Shown here piece by piece: positions 53,421 to 62,316 of a DNA stretch of 64,000 nucleotides. Position numbers and translations under genes: made by a program. Below the pieces are notes generated by a model. The model worked only from the letters and a program-made list of their open reading frames with translations. It searched no databases and was not told where the DNA came from. Source of the stretch: Mycobacterium sp. EPa45 (GTDB taxonomy: Bacteria > Actinomycetota > Actinomycetes > Mycobacteriales > Mycobacteriaceae); assembly GCF_001021385.1 (NCBI RefSeq), contig NZ_CP011773.1:5456001-5520000 (forward strand), written 5' to 3'. Position 1 is the first letter of the stretch. The number at the start of each line of letters is the position of its first letter.

Positions 53421-54288
53421 CGAATGCCTCCTTGACCGCAGCCCGCCATGCCTGTGCCGCCATGGCCGCCCCGACCTTTCGTCGATAGTCGGCCGAACCC
53501 TGAAGGTCGGCCGGAATGTCGTCGAGCCCCGTCATCGCGAGCTCACCGATTTCTTCCGCGGTGATGTCGCCGACCGGCCGGCCGGCGATCGCCTCCTCGG
53601 CCGCCGATGCGCGCCGCGGTGTGGCACTGAGCCCCAGCAACCCGACGGCGCTGCGCCGGACCTTGTCGTCGGCATCGAGTTCGACAGCAGCCACTGCACC
53701 GGCGATCGCGAAATCACCGTGGCGGCGCGCGAATTCCTCCACCGCGAAACCGCATCGACCGGACCAGACCGGGAACCGCACGCCGACCAAGATCTCGTCG
53801 GGTTCCATCGCGGTCTCCCACACGCCGGCGAAGAACTCGCCGGCCGGGATCTCACGCCGCCCGGACACCGACACCGTCTCGATCGTGGCGTCCAGCGCCA
53901 ACGCGACAGCACCATATTCGGCCGCGGGATCGGCGTGGGCGATCGAACCACCGATGGTGCCCCGGCTGCGGATCTGGAAGTGCCCGATCAGCGGCGTGGC
54001 CTTGGTCAGCAGCGGGACGCTGGTGCGCACCTGCTCATCGGCCCCCACCGCGGCATGGGTGGTGCCACCACCGATCCGCAGCGTGTCGCCGTTGGCCTCG
54101 ATGCCCTTCATCTCGTCGAGTCGCGAGATGTCGATCAGATGGTCGAAGAACGCCAGGCGCATCGACAGCATCGGGACCAGGCTTTGGCCACCGCCGAGCA
54201 GTTTGGCGTCGTCACCCAGTTCGGTGAGCATCTGCGCCGCCGCGGCGACACTGTCAGGCCGGTGGTAGTCGAACGGAGCCGGCTTCAT
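53413..54288 (-). CDS. FAD-binding medium subunit of the molybdenum hydroxylase
   Basis: A 291-residue subunit: FDYHRPDSVAAAAQML, the FAD motif LLGGGQSLVPMLSMRL, IGGGTTHAAV and TIGGSIAHADPAAEYG, as in CoxM-type proteins; the C-terminal part is the CO_deh_flav domain. I start at the ATG at 54288 because the frame from 54303 adds only a short arginine-rich head. It is the first gene of the leftward pair, with a GCTAAGC-N4-GCTCAGC operator 24-41 bases upstream. Confidence 0.9.
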   Translation of the reverse strand: MKPAPFDYHRPDSVAAAAQMLTELGDDAKLLGGGQSLVPMLSMRLAFFDHLIDISRLDEMKGIEANGDTLRIGGGTTHAAVGADEQVRTSVPLLTKATPLIGHFQIRSRGTIGGSIAHADPAAEYGAVALALDATIETVSVSGRREIPAGEFFAGVWETAMEPDEILVGVRFPVWSGRCGFAVEEFARRHGDFAIAGAVAAVELDADDKVRRSAVGLLGLSATPRRASAAEEAIAGRPVGDITAEEIGELAMTGLDDIPADLQGSADYRRKVGAAMAAQAWRAAVKEAFDA

Positions 54289-54311
54289 CGGGGGCCGCCG
54301 CAACGCGTCAT

Positions 54312-54329
54312 GCTAAGCACGTGCTCAGC
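54312..54329. promoter_or_regulatory. GCTAAGC-N4-GCTCAGC operator before the FAD/FeS genes
   Basis: Near-perfect palindrome, extended by AT on each side (54310-54331), located 24-41 bases before the FAD-subunit start. It matches the site at 50562 in pattern and spacing. The rest of the 295-base gap to cpsA shows nothing else. Confidence 0.6.
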
Positions 54330-54583
54330 ATAGCGTGCCTCCGTCGGGGCCTCTCGGAGTTGGGCGACTAGACCCGGCCGCACGCGCACGGGGCCACCGA
54401 CTGTGAGAATCACCGCTGTCCAGCACCTGCAAGGGTGGCTGCCCGACGGTGGACTTCCGGCCGCCGCAAAGCTTTGATCTGCACGGGAGGTTATTTGTAC
54501 GGCCCCGGGGTATCCAGCCACTTCACCGGAAGGAGACCTGGTCAGCTGGGTCGTCGCCAGCATAAGCCCGCATACTGTCGATC

Positions 54584-56155
54584 ATGGATCCGTCGCCGCC
54601 CCCGCGAGCGGCCGCCACGGGCAACCGCCGCGGCCGCCATCGAGAGCGGTCCGCTACCGGGCGCCGGGTGGTGCGAGCGGTCACCCGAACCGCGATCGGC
54701 TTGGTCTCGGTCGTGGTGGTGACGCTGACCGGGCTGGCGTATTCACAGGCGCACGGCTTGCTCAGCGGGATCACGGTATCCCAGGCGCTGGGCTCAGACG
54801 AGCCGCGGTCCAGCGGTGGCGCGATGAACATTCTGCTGGTCGGACTGGATTCCCGGAAAGATCAGGACGGCAACGAACTCCCTGACGACCTGCTGGACAA
54901 GTTGCACGCGGGAGACTCGGACGCCGGCGGCTACAACACCAACACCCTGATCTTGGTGCACATCAGCGCCGACGACCGCGTGGTCGCGTTCTCGATACCG
55001 CGCGACGACTATGTGGCCGTCAATGGGATCAAGGGCTATAGCCATATCAAGATCAAGGAAGCGTACGGGCTGACCAAGGCGCAGACCGAACAGAAGCTGG
55101 CCGATGGGGGCATCTCCGATCGCAAGGAACTCGAACGTGCGGGGCGAGAGGCCGGGCGCAAGGCGACCCTTCGCGCCGTGCGAAATCTGACCGGCCAGCC
55201 GATCGACTACTTCGCCGAGGTCAATCTGGCGAGCTTCTATCACCTGGCCGAAAGCCTTGGTGGAGTGGACGTCTGCCTCAACCATGCCGTACACGACGAC
55301 TACTCCGGAGCGGACTTTCCAGCCGGGCGCCAAACCCTGAACGCGGCACAGGCTCTGGCGTTCGTGCGGCAGCGGCACGGGCTGGAGAACGGCGACCTCG
55401 ATCGCACCCACCGCCAGCAGGCGTTCCTGCTTTCGGTCATGCATCAGTTGCAGCAGTCGGGCTCGTTCACCGACCTGGACAAGTTCAAGCAGCTGATGTC
55501 GGTCGCCCGTCAGGACATCGTGCTGTCGGAGGGCTGGGGCGAGGATCAATTCCGCAGGATGGCCGCACTGGCCGGCGGCAGCGTCGAGTTCCGGACGCTG
55601 CCGGTGGTGCGCTACGACAACATCAACGGCCAGGACGTCAACATCGTGGACCCGGCCAAGATTCGTGCCGAGATCGCGCACGCCATCGGGGGTGATTCGG
55701 CGTCATTGACGACTACCGCTGCGCCACAACCACTTCCGCCACCCAATCCGCACACGAAAGTCAGCATCGTCAACGCCAGCGACACCTCGGGCCTGGCCTC
55801 GCAGGCGGCGGCCGTGCTGGGCAAGCACGAGTTCACCGTCAGCGAGGTCCGTGACCGGGAGTCGGGCGAGCCCATCGACACCGTGATCACCTACGGCGAC
55901 GGCGCACAGACCGATGCGCAGTCGGTGGCAACCCTGCTCGGTGTGGAGAACGCGCCGCAAGCCACCGGCACGGTCGCCGCCGACCACATCCGGGTGGTGC
56001 TCGGCCAGGGCTACGACCTTCCACTGGAGCAACCGCAGACGCAGGACGCTGTCGCGACATCGACGACCACCCACAAGTGGTCGGAGTTGACGATCACGCC
56101 CACGCCCGACCAGGGAGCTCCCATCGACGGCGGCAAGGTGCCCTGCGTCAACTAA
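54584..56155 (+). CDS. cpsA: LytR-CpsA-Psr family protein (CpsA / Rv3484-like)
   Basis: A 523-residue protein: an N-terminal membrane helix (about 34-56), an LCP domain (about 80-330; NILLVGLDSR, FSIPRDDYV, RQRHGLENGDLDRTHRQQAF with the arginine and aspartate residues of the lipid-phosphate site) and a LytR_C domain (about 385-470). LCP proteins attach polymers such as arabinogalactan to peptidoglycan at the outer membrane face. The position near the SDR and otsA genes matches Rv3484. The ATG follows a weak site. It is followed by a reductase after ten bases. Confidence 0.88.
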   Translation: MDPSPPPRAAATGNRRGRHRERSATGRRVVRAVTRTAIGLVSVVVVTLTGLAYSQAHGLLSGITVSQALGSDEPRSSGGAMNILLVGLDSRKDQDGNELPDDLLDKLHAGDSDAGGYNTNTLILVHISADDRVVAFSIPRDDYVAVNGIKGYSHIKIKEAYGLTKAQTEQKLADGGISDRKELERAGREAGRKATLRAVRNLTGQPIDYFAEVNLASFYHLAESLGGVDVCLNHAVHDDYSGADFPAGRQTLNAAQALAFVRQRHGLENGDLDRTHRQQAFLLSVMHQLQQSGSFTDLDKFKQLMSVARQDIVLSEGWGEDQFRRMAALAGGSVEFRTLPVVRYDNINGQDVNIVDPAKIRAEIAHAIGGDSASLTTTAAPQPLPPPNPHTKVSIVNASDTSGLASQAAAVLGKHEFTVSEVRDRESGEPIDTVITYGDGAQTDAQSVATLLGVENAPQATGTVAADHIRVVLGQGYDLPLEQPQTQDAVATSTTTHKWSELTITPTPDQGAPIDGGKVPCVN

Positions 56156-56165
56156 CCTGAGAGCC

Positions 56166-57056
56166 GTGCGCATCGGAGTCATCGGGCTGGGCAACATGGG
56201 CGCGGGTATCGCCGCGAATCTGATCAAGGCCGGCCACGATGTGACCGTCTACAACCGATCCCGGCCGAAGGTGGATGCGTTGGCGGCGCAGGGCGCTCGC
56301 CCGGCCGACTCCGTAGCCGATGCGTGCGCGGGGGACGCCGTGTTGACGATGCTCGCCAACGACGACGCGGTGGCGGGCGTGACGTTCGGTGACGGCGGCA
56401 TCATCTCCTCAGCCGGGCCCGACACCGTCCACATCTCGTCCAGCACGATCAGCGTCGAGCTGTCGAAACGCCTGGCCGAGGCGCACGCCGCCGCCGGCCA
56501 GAAGTTCGTGGCGGCTCCGGTGTTCGGCCGGCCCGAGGCCGCCGCCGCCGCTGCGCTGTTCGTTGTCGCCGCCGGGCCCGCCGACTCCGTGAATTCGGTG
56601 ACATCGGTCTTCGACGCCATCGGCCAACGAACTTTCGTGGTGGCCGAGGACCCGTCGGCCGCAAACCTGGTCAAGCTCAGCGGCAACTTCCTGATCGGCT
56701 CGGTGATCGAATCACTCGGCGAGGCGATGGCTTTGGTGGTCAAGGGCGGCGTGGACCGCCACCAGTACCTGGACATCCTGACCTCGACGTTGTTCTCGGC
56801 CCCGGTGTACAAGACCTACGGTGGGCTCATCGCCGACGAGCAGTTCGAACCCGCCGGATTCGCAGCGCCGTTGGGGCACAAGGACATCGGGCTGGTCTTG
56901 GCCGCTGCCGAAGAACTGCGGGTGCCGTTGCCGATCGCCAGCCTGCTGCGTGATCGGTTCCTGCGCCTGCTCGCCGAGGGCGGCGAGCGGCTGGATTGGT
57001 CGGCGATCAGCAGCCTGGCGGCCGCTGACGCGGGATCCTCAGACCACTCCGCGTAG
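56166..57056 (+). CDS. NAD(P)-dependent HIBADH-family reductase
   Basis: A 296-residue protein: IGVIGLGNMGAGIAANLIKAG (dinucleotide site), PVFGRPEAAAAAALFVVAAG, and the catalytic lysine in NLVKLSGNFLIG. The family reduces or oxidises beta-hydroxyacids or imines; the FGRPEAA loop resembles imine reductase-like and glyoxylate/succinic semialdehyde reductase relatives. GTG start ten bases after cpsA. Its end overlaps the convergent SDR by 18 bases. It has no counterpart that I know in the H37Rv Rv3484-Rv3490 block. Confidence 0.82.
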   Translation: MRIGVIGLGNMGAGIAANLIKAGHDVTVYNRSRPKVDALAAQGARPADSVADACAGDAVLTMLANDDAVAGVTFGDGGIISSAGPDTVHISSSTISVELSKRLAEAHAAAGQKFVAAPVFGRPEAAAAAALFVVAAGPADSVNSVTSVFDAIGQRTFVVAEDPSAANLVKLSGNFLIGSVIESLGEAMALVVKGGVDRHQYLDILTSTLFSAPVYKTYGGLIADEQFEPAGFAAPLGHKDIGLVLAAAEELRVPLPIASLLRDRFLRLLAEGGERLDWSAISSLAAADAGSSDHSA

Positions 57057-57869
57057 GCCGTCGGCGCCGTAGGCCGGCTCCAGCATCGCCGAGTAGTCCG
57101 GCCCCCTGCGCAGATTCTGTCCACCGTCGACGCCGATGATCTGTCCGGTGATCCACTGGGCGGCATCGCTGAGCAGGAACAGCGTCGCGTTGGCGACGTC
57201 GTCGACCTCACCGGGGCGCGGCAGCGGGGTGCATTCGGCGTAGTCCCCGCTGATTTCGGGTGAGTCCAGAACCATCTGCACCAGCTCGGTTCGGATCAGC
57301 CCGGGCCGGATGCCGTTGACCCGCACCCACGATGCTCCGAGTTCGTCGGCGGCCAGCTTGATGAGGTGGTCCAGACCCGACTTGGTGACGCCGTACGGCC
57401 CGAACCACCGGTGGGTGTTGGTCGAGGCGATCGAAGAGATGCCGACGAAGGAACCGCCACCACCGCGCACCATCTGACGGGCCGAGTGCTTGAGCACGTA
57501 CATCGAGCCGTTGATGTTGAGATCGACCGTCGCGCGCCATGCTTCGGAGTCCATCTGCGTGATGGGGCCGATGGTCTGCGAACCGCCGGCGCAGTGCACC
57601 ACGCCGTGCAGCCGCCCGTTCCATGCGGTGGCGGCGTCGACGACCGCCGCGACCTGATCCTCGTTGATGACGTCGGCGGGTTCGTACCTGACGCTGCCCG
57701 ACGGCGCGGCGGCATTGATCTCATCGGCGGTCGCGGCCAGCCGGTCGGCGCCACGCCCGACGATCAAAACGTTTGCACCCGCCTTGGCCAGCCCTTCCGC
57801 CACGCCCTTGCCGATACCACTGCCACCACCGGTGACCAGGTACGTCCGATCATCGAACGAGAGCTGCAC
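57039..57869 (-). CDS. SDR family oxidoreductase (Rv3485c-like)
   Basis: A 276-residue SDR: LVTGGGSGIGKGVAEGLAKAG, VGRGADRL (NADP-type), HCAGG, GISSIASTNTHRWFGP and YGVTKSGL (YxxxK). It ends GQNLRRGPDYSAMLEPAYG. I chose the GTG at 57869 because TGAGGAGTGCGGC gives a ribosome site at normal distance. Its place beside cpsA fits Rv3485c. Substrate unknown. Confidence 0.82.
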   Translation of the reverse strand: MQLSFDDRTYLVTGGGSGIGKGVAEGLAKAGANVLIVGRGADRLAATADEINAAAPSGSVRYEPADVINEDQVAAVVDAATAWNGRLHGVVHCAGGSQTIGPITQMDSEAWRATVDLNINGSMYVLKHSARQMVRGGGGSFVGISSIASTNTHRWFGPYGVTKSGLDHLIKLAADELGASWVRVNGIRPGLIRTELVQMVLDSPEISGDYAECTPLPRPGEVDDVANATLFLLSDAAQWITGQIIGVDGGQNLRRGPDYSAMLEPAYGADGLRGVV

Positions 57870-58279
57870 GCCGCACTCCTCACACAAAACTGAAACAGGT
57901 TCCACGTATAGAACCACGGCCCCGCCCCCCGGCATAGTGCCCGTCCCACCGCCGCGCCCAGCGAATATTCAGGCGCAGCCGAACGGCGTTTAGGCGGCCC
58001 GCGAGGATTGGGGATCGGCCGCCTTTGCAACGTGTCGACTAAGGGATTCAATTCGCCCCTCGCCGGGGCGGTTATTCCGACGCTCCTATTTGCGGGCGCC
58101 CCAATGCACCCTTGTGAACAGCGGTTGTGCGAGGAGATAATTTTTCCGCGACAGATATTGACCCGGGCGTAACACGCGGTCATTGAATGTCGATAAAACC
58201 GCCGAACCACCGCGGAACTCCGCAGGCAGCCATACACTGCCCCACACGGCACTCAGCAAACTACAGAGAAGGCTCCATC
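57870..58279. other. 410-base non-coding region with hairpins
   Basis: Codon use and stops give no convincing gene here. Two hairpins can be drawn: AGGCGGCC (57992-57999) with GGCCGCCT (58017-58024), and CGCCCC (58054-58059) with GGGGCG (58065-58070). Their place between divergent genes suggests leader or small RNA structure; nothing else is recognised. Confidence 0.4.
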
Positions 58280-58588
58280 ATGGCAAACTTCAAAGAATCA
58301 ACGCGGCGCGTGGCTCTCGCAGGCAGCTTCGCGCTCGCCCTGGCGGCAGCGCCCGCGCTGGCCGTCGTCGCCATCCCGTCAGCCGGACCTGTCGCGGCCT
58401 GCCCGCCCGGACAAGTCGTGAATGCGGCGACCGGCGGCTGCGAGGTCCAGCCCGCCACCGGCCCGCAGGGCGGCCTGCCGGAAGTTCAGGGGATTCCTTG
58501 CACAGGCGCAAACACTGGTCAGTGCATAGGATTGCAGCAAGAGCAGCAAGCTCCTGTGGTGCAACCCCGCTCAACCGTCAGTCCGTAG
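58280..58588 (+). CDS. Small secreted protein 1 of a tandem trio
   Basis: A 102-residue protein: signal peptide (ALAGSFALALAAAPALAVVA), a short CPPGQ...GGCEV region and the conserved end LPEVQGIPCTGANTGQCIGL followed by PVVQPRSTVSP. Four cysteines may form disulphides. ATG at 58280 follows GAGAAGG; the in-frame 58187 start lies in the leader. Function unknown. It is the first of three adjacent paralogues in one direction with gaps of 52 and 26 bases. Confidence 0.75.
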   Translation: MANFKESTRRVALAGSFALALAAAPALAVVAIPSAGPVAACPPGQVVNAATGGCEVQPATGPQGGLPEVQGIPCTGANTGQCIGLQQEQQAPVVQPRSTVSP

Positions 58589-58640
58589 AACGGAGGGCCG
58601 ACCCTCGGAACTCCGTCAACTTCTCGAGAAAGTGTGAAGT

Positions 58641-59027
58641 ATGGCGATTTCCTCCTCAGTCGGCCGCCGCGTCCTCCTCGCCGGTGGTTTCAGCGTCGCC
58701 ATCGCCACCGCGCCGGCCGTTGCGTTCTTCGCAGCTCCGTCGGGCGCCCCGGCGAGCCCGGCCATCGCGTGTCCAGCCGGCGAGTCCGAGGATCTCTACA
58801 CCGATCAGTGCATTCCCGAGTTGGTGCCCAACCAGCCGGGCGGCACGTACCCGACGACGTCGAGCGGCGGCGGGAACATCACGTTCTCGACGCCGGGTGA
58901 TTCCAGCAGCCTGCCCGAGGTTCAGGGGGTCCCGTGCACGGGCCGCAACACCGGCCAGTGCATCGGGCTGCAGGAGGACCAGGTTCCCGCCGTCAGCCCG
59001 CACTCAAGCATCTCGTCGAGCCCGTAG
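58641..59027 (+). CDS. Small secreted protein 2 of a tandem trio
   Basis: A 128-residue protein: signal peptide (VLLAGGFSVAIATAPAVAFFA), CPAGESEDLYTDQC, a glycine/serine linker (TTSSGGGNITFS) and the end LPEVQGVPCTGRNTGQCIGL, then VSPHSSISSSP. It shares with copy 1 the motif LPEVQGxPCTGxNTGQCIGL. The ATG is 52 bases after copy 1. Unknown role; exported, small and cysteine-paired. Confidence 0.78.
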   Translation: MAISSSVGRRVLLAGGFSVAIATAPAVAFFAAPSGAPASPAIACPAGESEDLYTDQCIPELVPNQPGGTYPTTSSGGGNITFSTPGDSSSLPEVQGVPCTGRNTGQCIGLQEDQVPAVSPHSSISSSP

Positions 59028-59053
59028 CAGGGAGTAGATCAGAGAGGGCAACG

Positions 59054-59497
59054 ATGCCGTTCCTCGTCATCCGAGTGACAAAGCTGGCGACCGCGGGCGT
59101 GTTCGCGCTCGCGGTTGTGGCAGCTCCCCTGGCGCATGCCGAGGGTGCGGGCGGGATTCCCGCGCCGCAGCCGGTACCGGGACCCCAGCCAGTGGATTCG
59201 CAGCCGGGTGGATCGGCCGGCTGCCAGGCGGGTGAGTCGCTGGACCCGACAACGGGCAACTGCACACCCACCATGACCCCCATCGCCACCACCAACGGGG
59301 ACCAGGCATTCGACGATCTGCAGCCGCGGACCACCCAGGACCTGACGTCCACCGCCTACACCGGCGTGGGAGCCGACCTCGTCCCCAATATCAACGGAAC
59401 TCCCTGCACCGGTTATTGGGAGTCGGCGGCCTGCTACGAGACCAGCCAGGACAACGTGGCAGTCCAGCCCAAGTCGACGATTTCCTCGAGCCCGTAG
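59054..59497 (+). CDS. Small secreted protein 3 of a tandem trio
   Basis: A 147-residue protein: signal peptide (TAGVFALAVVAAPLAHA), a proline-rich part, CQAGESLDPTTGNC, and a diverged end VPNINGTPCTGYWESAACYE ... VQPKSTISSSP. The first cysteine pair and the PCTG and STISSSP motifs tie it to copies 1 and 2. ATG at 59054 after AGAGAGGG. The family appears to be mycobacterial; I know of no function. Confidence 0.75.
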   Translation: MPFLVIRVTKLATAGVFALAVVAAPLAHAEGAGGIPAPQPVPGPQPVDSQPGGSAGCQAGESLDPTTGNCTPTMTPIATTNGDQAFDDLQPRTTQDLTSTAYTGVGADLVPNINGTPCTGYWESAACYETSQDNVAVQPKSTISSSP

Positions 59498-59528
59498 CGG
59501 CTCACCGCCCCTTCGCTAAGGTTGAGAC

Positions 59529-59693
59529 ATGCCTCCAAAAGCAAATCCCACGGACATCGACGACGTCGAGCCGTTGGCCGACAGCACCGCGCGTCAGGCC
59601 CGCCGCGTCGTCGCCGCCTACGCGAATGATGCCGACGAGTGCCGGGTCTTCCTCTCGATGCTCGGCATTGGACCCTCAAAGCTCGAGGCGTAG
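59529..59693 (+). CDS. 54-aa conserved small protein (Rv3489-like)
   Basis: An ORF of 54 codons, MPPKANPTDIDDVEPLADST then ARQARRVVAAYANDADECRV, ending MLGIGPSKLEA. It matches in length and place the 54-residue gene Rv3489 directly upstream of otsA in H37Rv. It is helical, soluble and has a single cysteine. The stop is three bases before the otsA GTG, so it is co-translated with otsA. Function unknown. Confidence 0.75.
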   Translation: MPPKANPTDIDDVEPLADSTARQARRVVAAYANDADECRVFLSMLGIGPSKLEA

Positions 59694-59696
59694 CCG

Positions 59697-61154
59697 GTGC
59701 CCGGGGGCAACGACGCCGCCCGTTCCGGGAATTCTGACTTCGTGGTGGTCGCCAACCGGCTGCCGATCGACATGGAGCGGTTGCCGGACGGCAGCCTGAC
59801 CTGGAAGCGCAGTCCGGGCGGTCTGGTCACCGCGCTGGAACCGTTGCTGCGCCGTCAGCGCGGCGCGTGGATCGGCTGGCCGGGCGTCGTCGACGGGCCC
59901 GAGGAGCCCATCATCGAAGACGACATGCAGATGGTGCCGGTCCGCCTGTCGGCCGAGGATGTCGCCGAGTACTACGAGGGTTTCTCCAATGCCACGCTGT
60001 GGCCGCTGTATCACGATGTTATCGTCAAGCCGATCTACCACCGGGAGTGGTGGGACCGCTACGTCGAGGTCAATCGCCGTTTCGCCGAGGCGACGTCGCG
60101 CGTGGCCGCCGAAGGCGCCACCGTATGGGTGCAGGACTACCAGCTGCAACTGGTGCCCAAGATGCTGCGGATGCTGCGGCCCGATCTGACCATCGGATTC
60201 TTCCTGCACATTCCGTTCCCGCCGGTGGAACTGTTCATGCAGATGCCGTGGCGCACCGAGATCATCGAAGGCCTGTTGGGCGCCGACCTGGTCGGATTCC
60301 ACCTCGCCGGCGGCGCCCAGAACTTCCTGTTCCTGTCTCGAAGGTTGGTGGGCGCCAACACATCTCGTGCGTCGGTCGGTGTGCGATCCCGGTTCGGCGA
60401 GGTCCAGCTGGGCTTCCGCTCGGTGAAGGTCGGCGCCTTCCCGATCTCCATCGATTCCGCCGACCTCGACACTCAGGCCCGCAATCGTGACGTGCGCCGG
60501 CGGGCGAAAGAACTTCGCGCCGAACTCGGCAACCCACGCAAGATCCTGCTCGGGGTCGACCGGCTGGACTACACCAAGGGCATCGACGTTCGGCTCAAAG
60601 CGTTTTCGGAGCTGCTCGCCGAGGGACGCGCCAAGCGCGACGACACCGTTCTGGTACAGCTGGCCACTCCCAGCCGCGAGCGGGTGGAGAGCTATCGCGT
60701 GCTGCGGGGGGAGATCGAGCAGCAGGTCGGTCACATCAACGGCGAATACGGTGAAGTCGGACACCCGGTGGTGCACTACATCCACCGACCGGTGCCCCGG
60801 GACGAGTTGATCGCCTTCTTCGTGGCGGCGGACGTGATGTTGGTGACGCCCCTGCGCGACGGCATGAACCTGGTCGCAAAGGAGTACGTCGCCTGCCGCA
60901 GTGACCTCGGGGGTGCCCTGGTCTTGAGCGAATTCACCGGTGCCGCAGCCGAATTGCGTCAGGCGTACCTGGCGAACCCGCACGACCTCGAGGGTGTCAA
61001 GGACACCATCGAGGCAGCACTCAACCAGACGCCCGAGGAGGGGCGCCGGCGGATGCGGGCGCTGCGGCGCCAGGTCCTCGCACACGACGTCGACCGCTGG
61101 GCCCGGTCATTCCTCGACGCCCTGGCCGGCAAACCCGCCGTCGAAGGCGACTAG
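59697..61154 (+). CDS. otsA: Trehalose-6-phosphate synthase OtsA
   Basis: A 485-residue GT20 enzyme: [17 protein letters not shown] at the start, GWPGV, YHREWW and [47 protein letters not shown] and [11 protein letters not shown] (sugar nucleotide and phosphate sites). It makes trehalose 6-phosphate from UDP- or other NDP-glucose and glucose 6-phosphate. GTG start directly after the 54-aa gene. The convergent Mce-associated gene overlaps its end by four bases; H37Rv has an extra gene (Rv3491) here which is missing. Confidence 0.95.
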   Translation: MPGGNDAARSGNSDFVVVANRLPIDMERLPDGSLTWKRSPGGLVTALEPLLRRQRGAWIGWPGVVDGPEEPIIEDDMQMVPVRLSAEDVAEYYEGFSNATLWPLYHDVIVKPIYHREWWDRYVEVNRRFAEATSRVAAEGATVWVQDYQLQLVPKMLRMLRPDLTIGFFLHIPFPPVELFMQMPWRTEIIEGLLGADLVGFHLAGGAQNFLFLSRRLVGANTSRASVGVRSRFGEVQLGFRSVKVGAFPISIDSADLDTQARNRDVRRRAKELRAELGNPRKILLGVDRLDYTKGIDVRLKAFSELLAEGRAKRDDTVLVQLATPSRERVESYRVLRGEIEQQVGHINGEYGEVGHPVVHYIHRPVPRDELIAFFVAADVMLVTPLRDGMNLVAKEYVACRSDLGGALVLSEFTGAAAELRQAYLANPHDLEGVKDTIEAALNQTPEEGRRRMRALRRQVLAHDVDRWARSFLDALAGKPAVEGD

Positions 61155-61633
61155 ATCGGCGTGATGTAGTTGATCAGCCAGCGGCCGTCGATCTTCTGGT
61201 AGTCCACCCGCAGCCGGCTGCCGTCGTAAAGGGGCTGGCGGCTCTTATCGGTCACCGTGCGATTCAGATACACCAGCACCGACGCCGAATCACGGCGTGC
61301 GTCCATCACGCCCACCCCGACGACATTGGCCTGACTGACGACCTGTCGCTGCCGGGCCTGCGGGATGATGTCGGCGTTGGCGCGCTGCTCGAACTCCTTG
61401 CGGTACCCCGGGGTGAGAAGCAGGTAGGCGTCGGTCAGGCTGCGCTCCACGGTCTGGTAGTCGTAGCCGAACACTTCAGGTATCTGCTGCTTGGCGATGC
61501 CGGGCAACTCGGCGCGGGTCGACTGCTCGGCGCGACTCTGCACGCGATCCCAGTACAGTGCGCCTGCGACACCGGCACCGCCGATGAACACCGCGGCCAA
61601 CACCGCCGCGATGCCGCTGATGAGCCAACGCAT
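61151..61633 (-). CDS. Mce-associated membrane protein (Rv3492c-like)
   Basis: A 160-residue protein with an N-terminal membrane helix (about 3-25) and an extracytoplasmic alpha/beta domain ending [24 protein letters not shown], the pattern of mycobacterial Mce-associated (Mas) proteins. It follows the second Mas gene with an ATGA overlap and is last in the mce4 operon. These proteins probably stabilise the Mce complex. Longer frames from 62716 are antisense or in other genes and are rejected. Confidence 0.88.
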   Translation of the reverse strand: MRWLISGIAAVLAAVFIGGAGVAGALYWDRVQSRAEQSTRAELPGIAKQQIPEVFGYDYQTVERSLTDAYLLLTPGYRKEFEQRANADIIPQARQRQVVSQANVVGVGVMDARRDSASVLVYLNRTVTDKSRQPLYDGSRLRVDYQKIDGRWLINYITPI

Positions 61634-62316
61634 CAGTTGCCTCCGTCGGGATACTTCAAGTCGTATCCGGTCATCCGGCCGCTGTCGTCCTCGTGGACGA
61701 TGACCCGCATCCGGTAGGGCGCCGAGGGCTTGTTGACCCCCTGCATGTCGGTGACCGTGACCCGAACCGCGACCAGCACCGAGGCGTTGTTGCTGACGTT
61801 GTCGACGCCTTCGAGTGCGGCGCCGTTGATCACCGCTTCGGAACTGGCGTTGGTGTCTCGGAACATCGCCTTGAGGTTGTCGACGTTGTTGTTCTGGCTG
61901 AGCATGTCGCGCAGCGGGCCGCTGGTGTCGCCGACAAACCTGTTCACGCTTTGATCGATGTTGTCCTGCGTGAAGCTGAACATGTTGATCACGGTCTGCT
62001 TGGCGGTGTCGATGAAGCGTTGATCGCGGTCCTGGGTGGCCGCAATATCTCTGTGCTGCACGGCAAGCCACGCGACCGCCCCGACGGTGCCCGCTGCCAG
62101 GAGGACCCCGACGAGCACGCCGATGATTGCGACGCGACGCGCGTTGGCCCTCCGCCGCGGTGGCGGCCCGACCGGCGTGACGGATGTCGGCACCGTCCGA
62201 GGTGCGGACTTCAGAGCCACCGTGGTGACCGCAGCGGCGGTGTCGGCAGTGGGTCCAGCGGCCCGTGATGCGCGCCGGCGCACGGGCCGTTCGGTCGTGG
62301 TCGTATCTGAGGTCAT
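61633..62316 (-). CDS. Mce-associated membrane protein (Rv3493c-like)
   Basis: A 227-residue protein: a basic, proline-rich cytoplasmic head (RPVRRRASRAA, GPPPRRRANARRV), one membrane helix (about 62-85) and a periplasm-side domain (DQRFIDTAKQTVINMFSFTQ, MRVIVHEDDSGRMTGYDLK). It is the Rv3493c equivalent next to mce4F. The ATG at 62316 overlaps the mce4F stop; its own stop overlaps the next gene. Likely an accessory of the Mce4 transporter that takes up cholesterol (family knowledge). Confidence 0.88.
   Translation of the reverse strand: MTSDTTTTERPVRRRASRAAGPTADTAAAVTTVALKSAPRTVPTSVTPVGPPPRRRANARRVAIIGVLVGVLLAAGTVGAVAWLAVQHRDIAATQDRDQRFIDTAKQTVINMFSFTQDNIDQSVNRFVGDTSGPLRDMLSQNNNVDNLKAMFRDTNASSEAVINGAALEGVDNVSNNASVLVAVRVTVTDMQGVNKPSAPYRMRVIVHEDDSGRMTGYDLKYPDGGN

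Noticed and set aside
50623..54288. Carbon monoxide dehydrogenase (CoxLSM)
   Set aside because: The active-site loop AYRGPWQ lacks the CO dehydrogenase residues, so only the broader molybdenum hydroxylase family is claimed.
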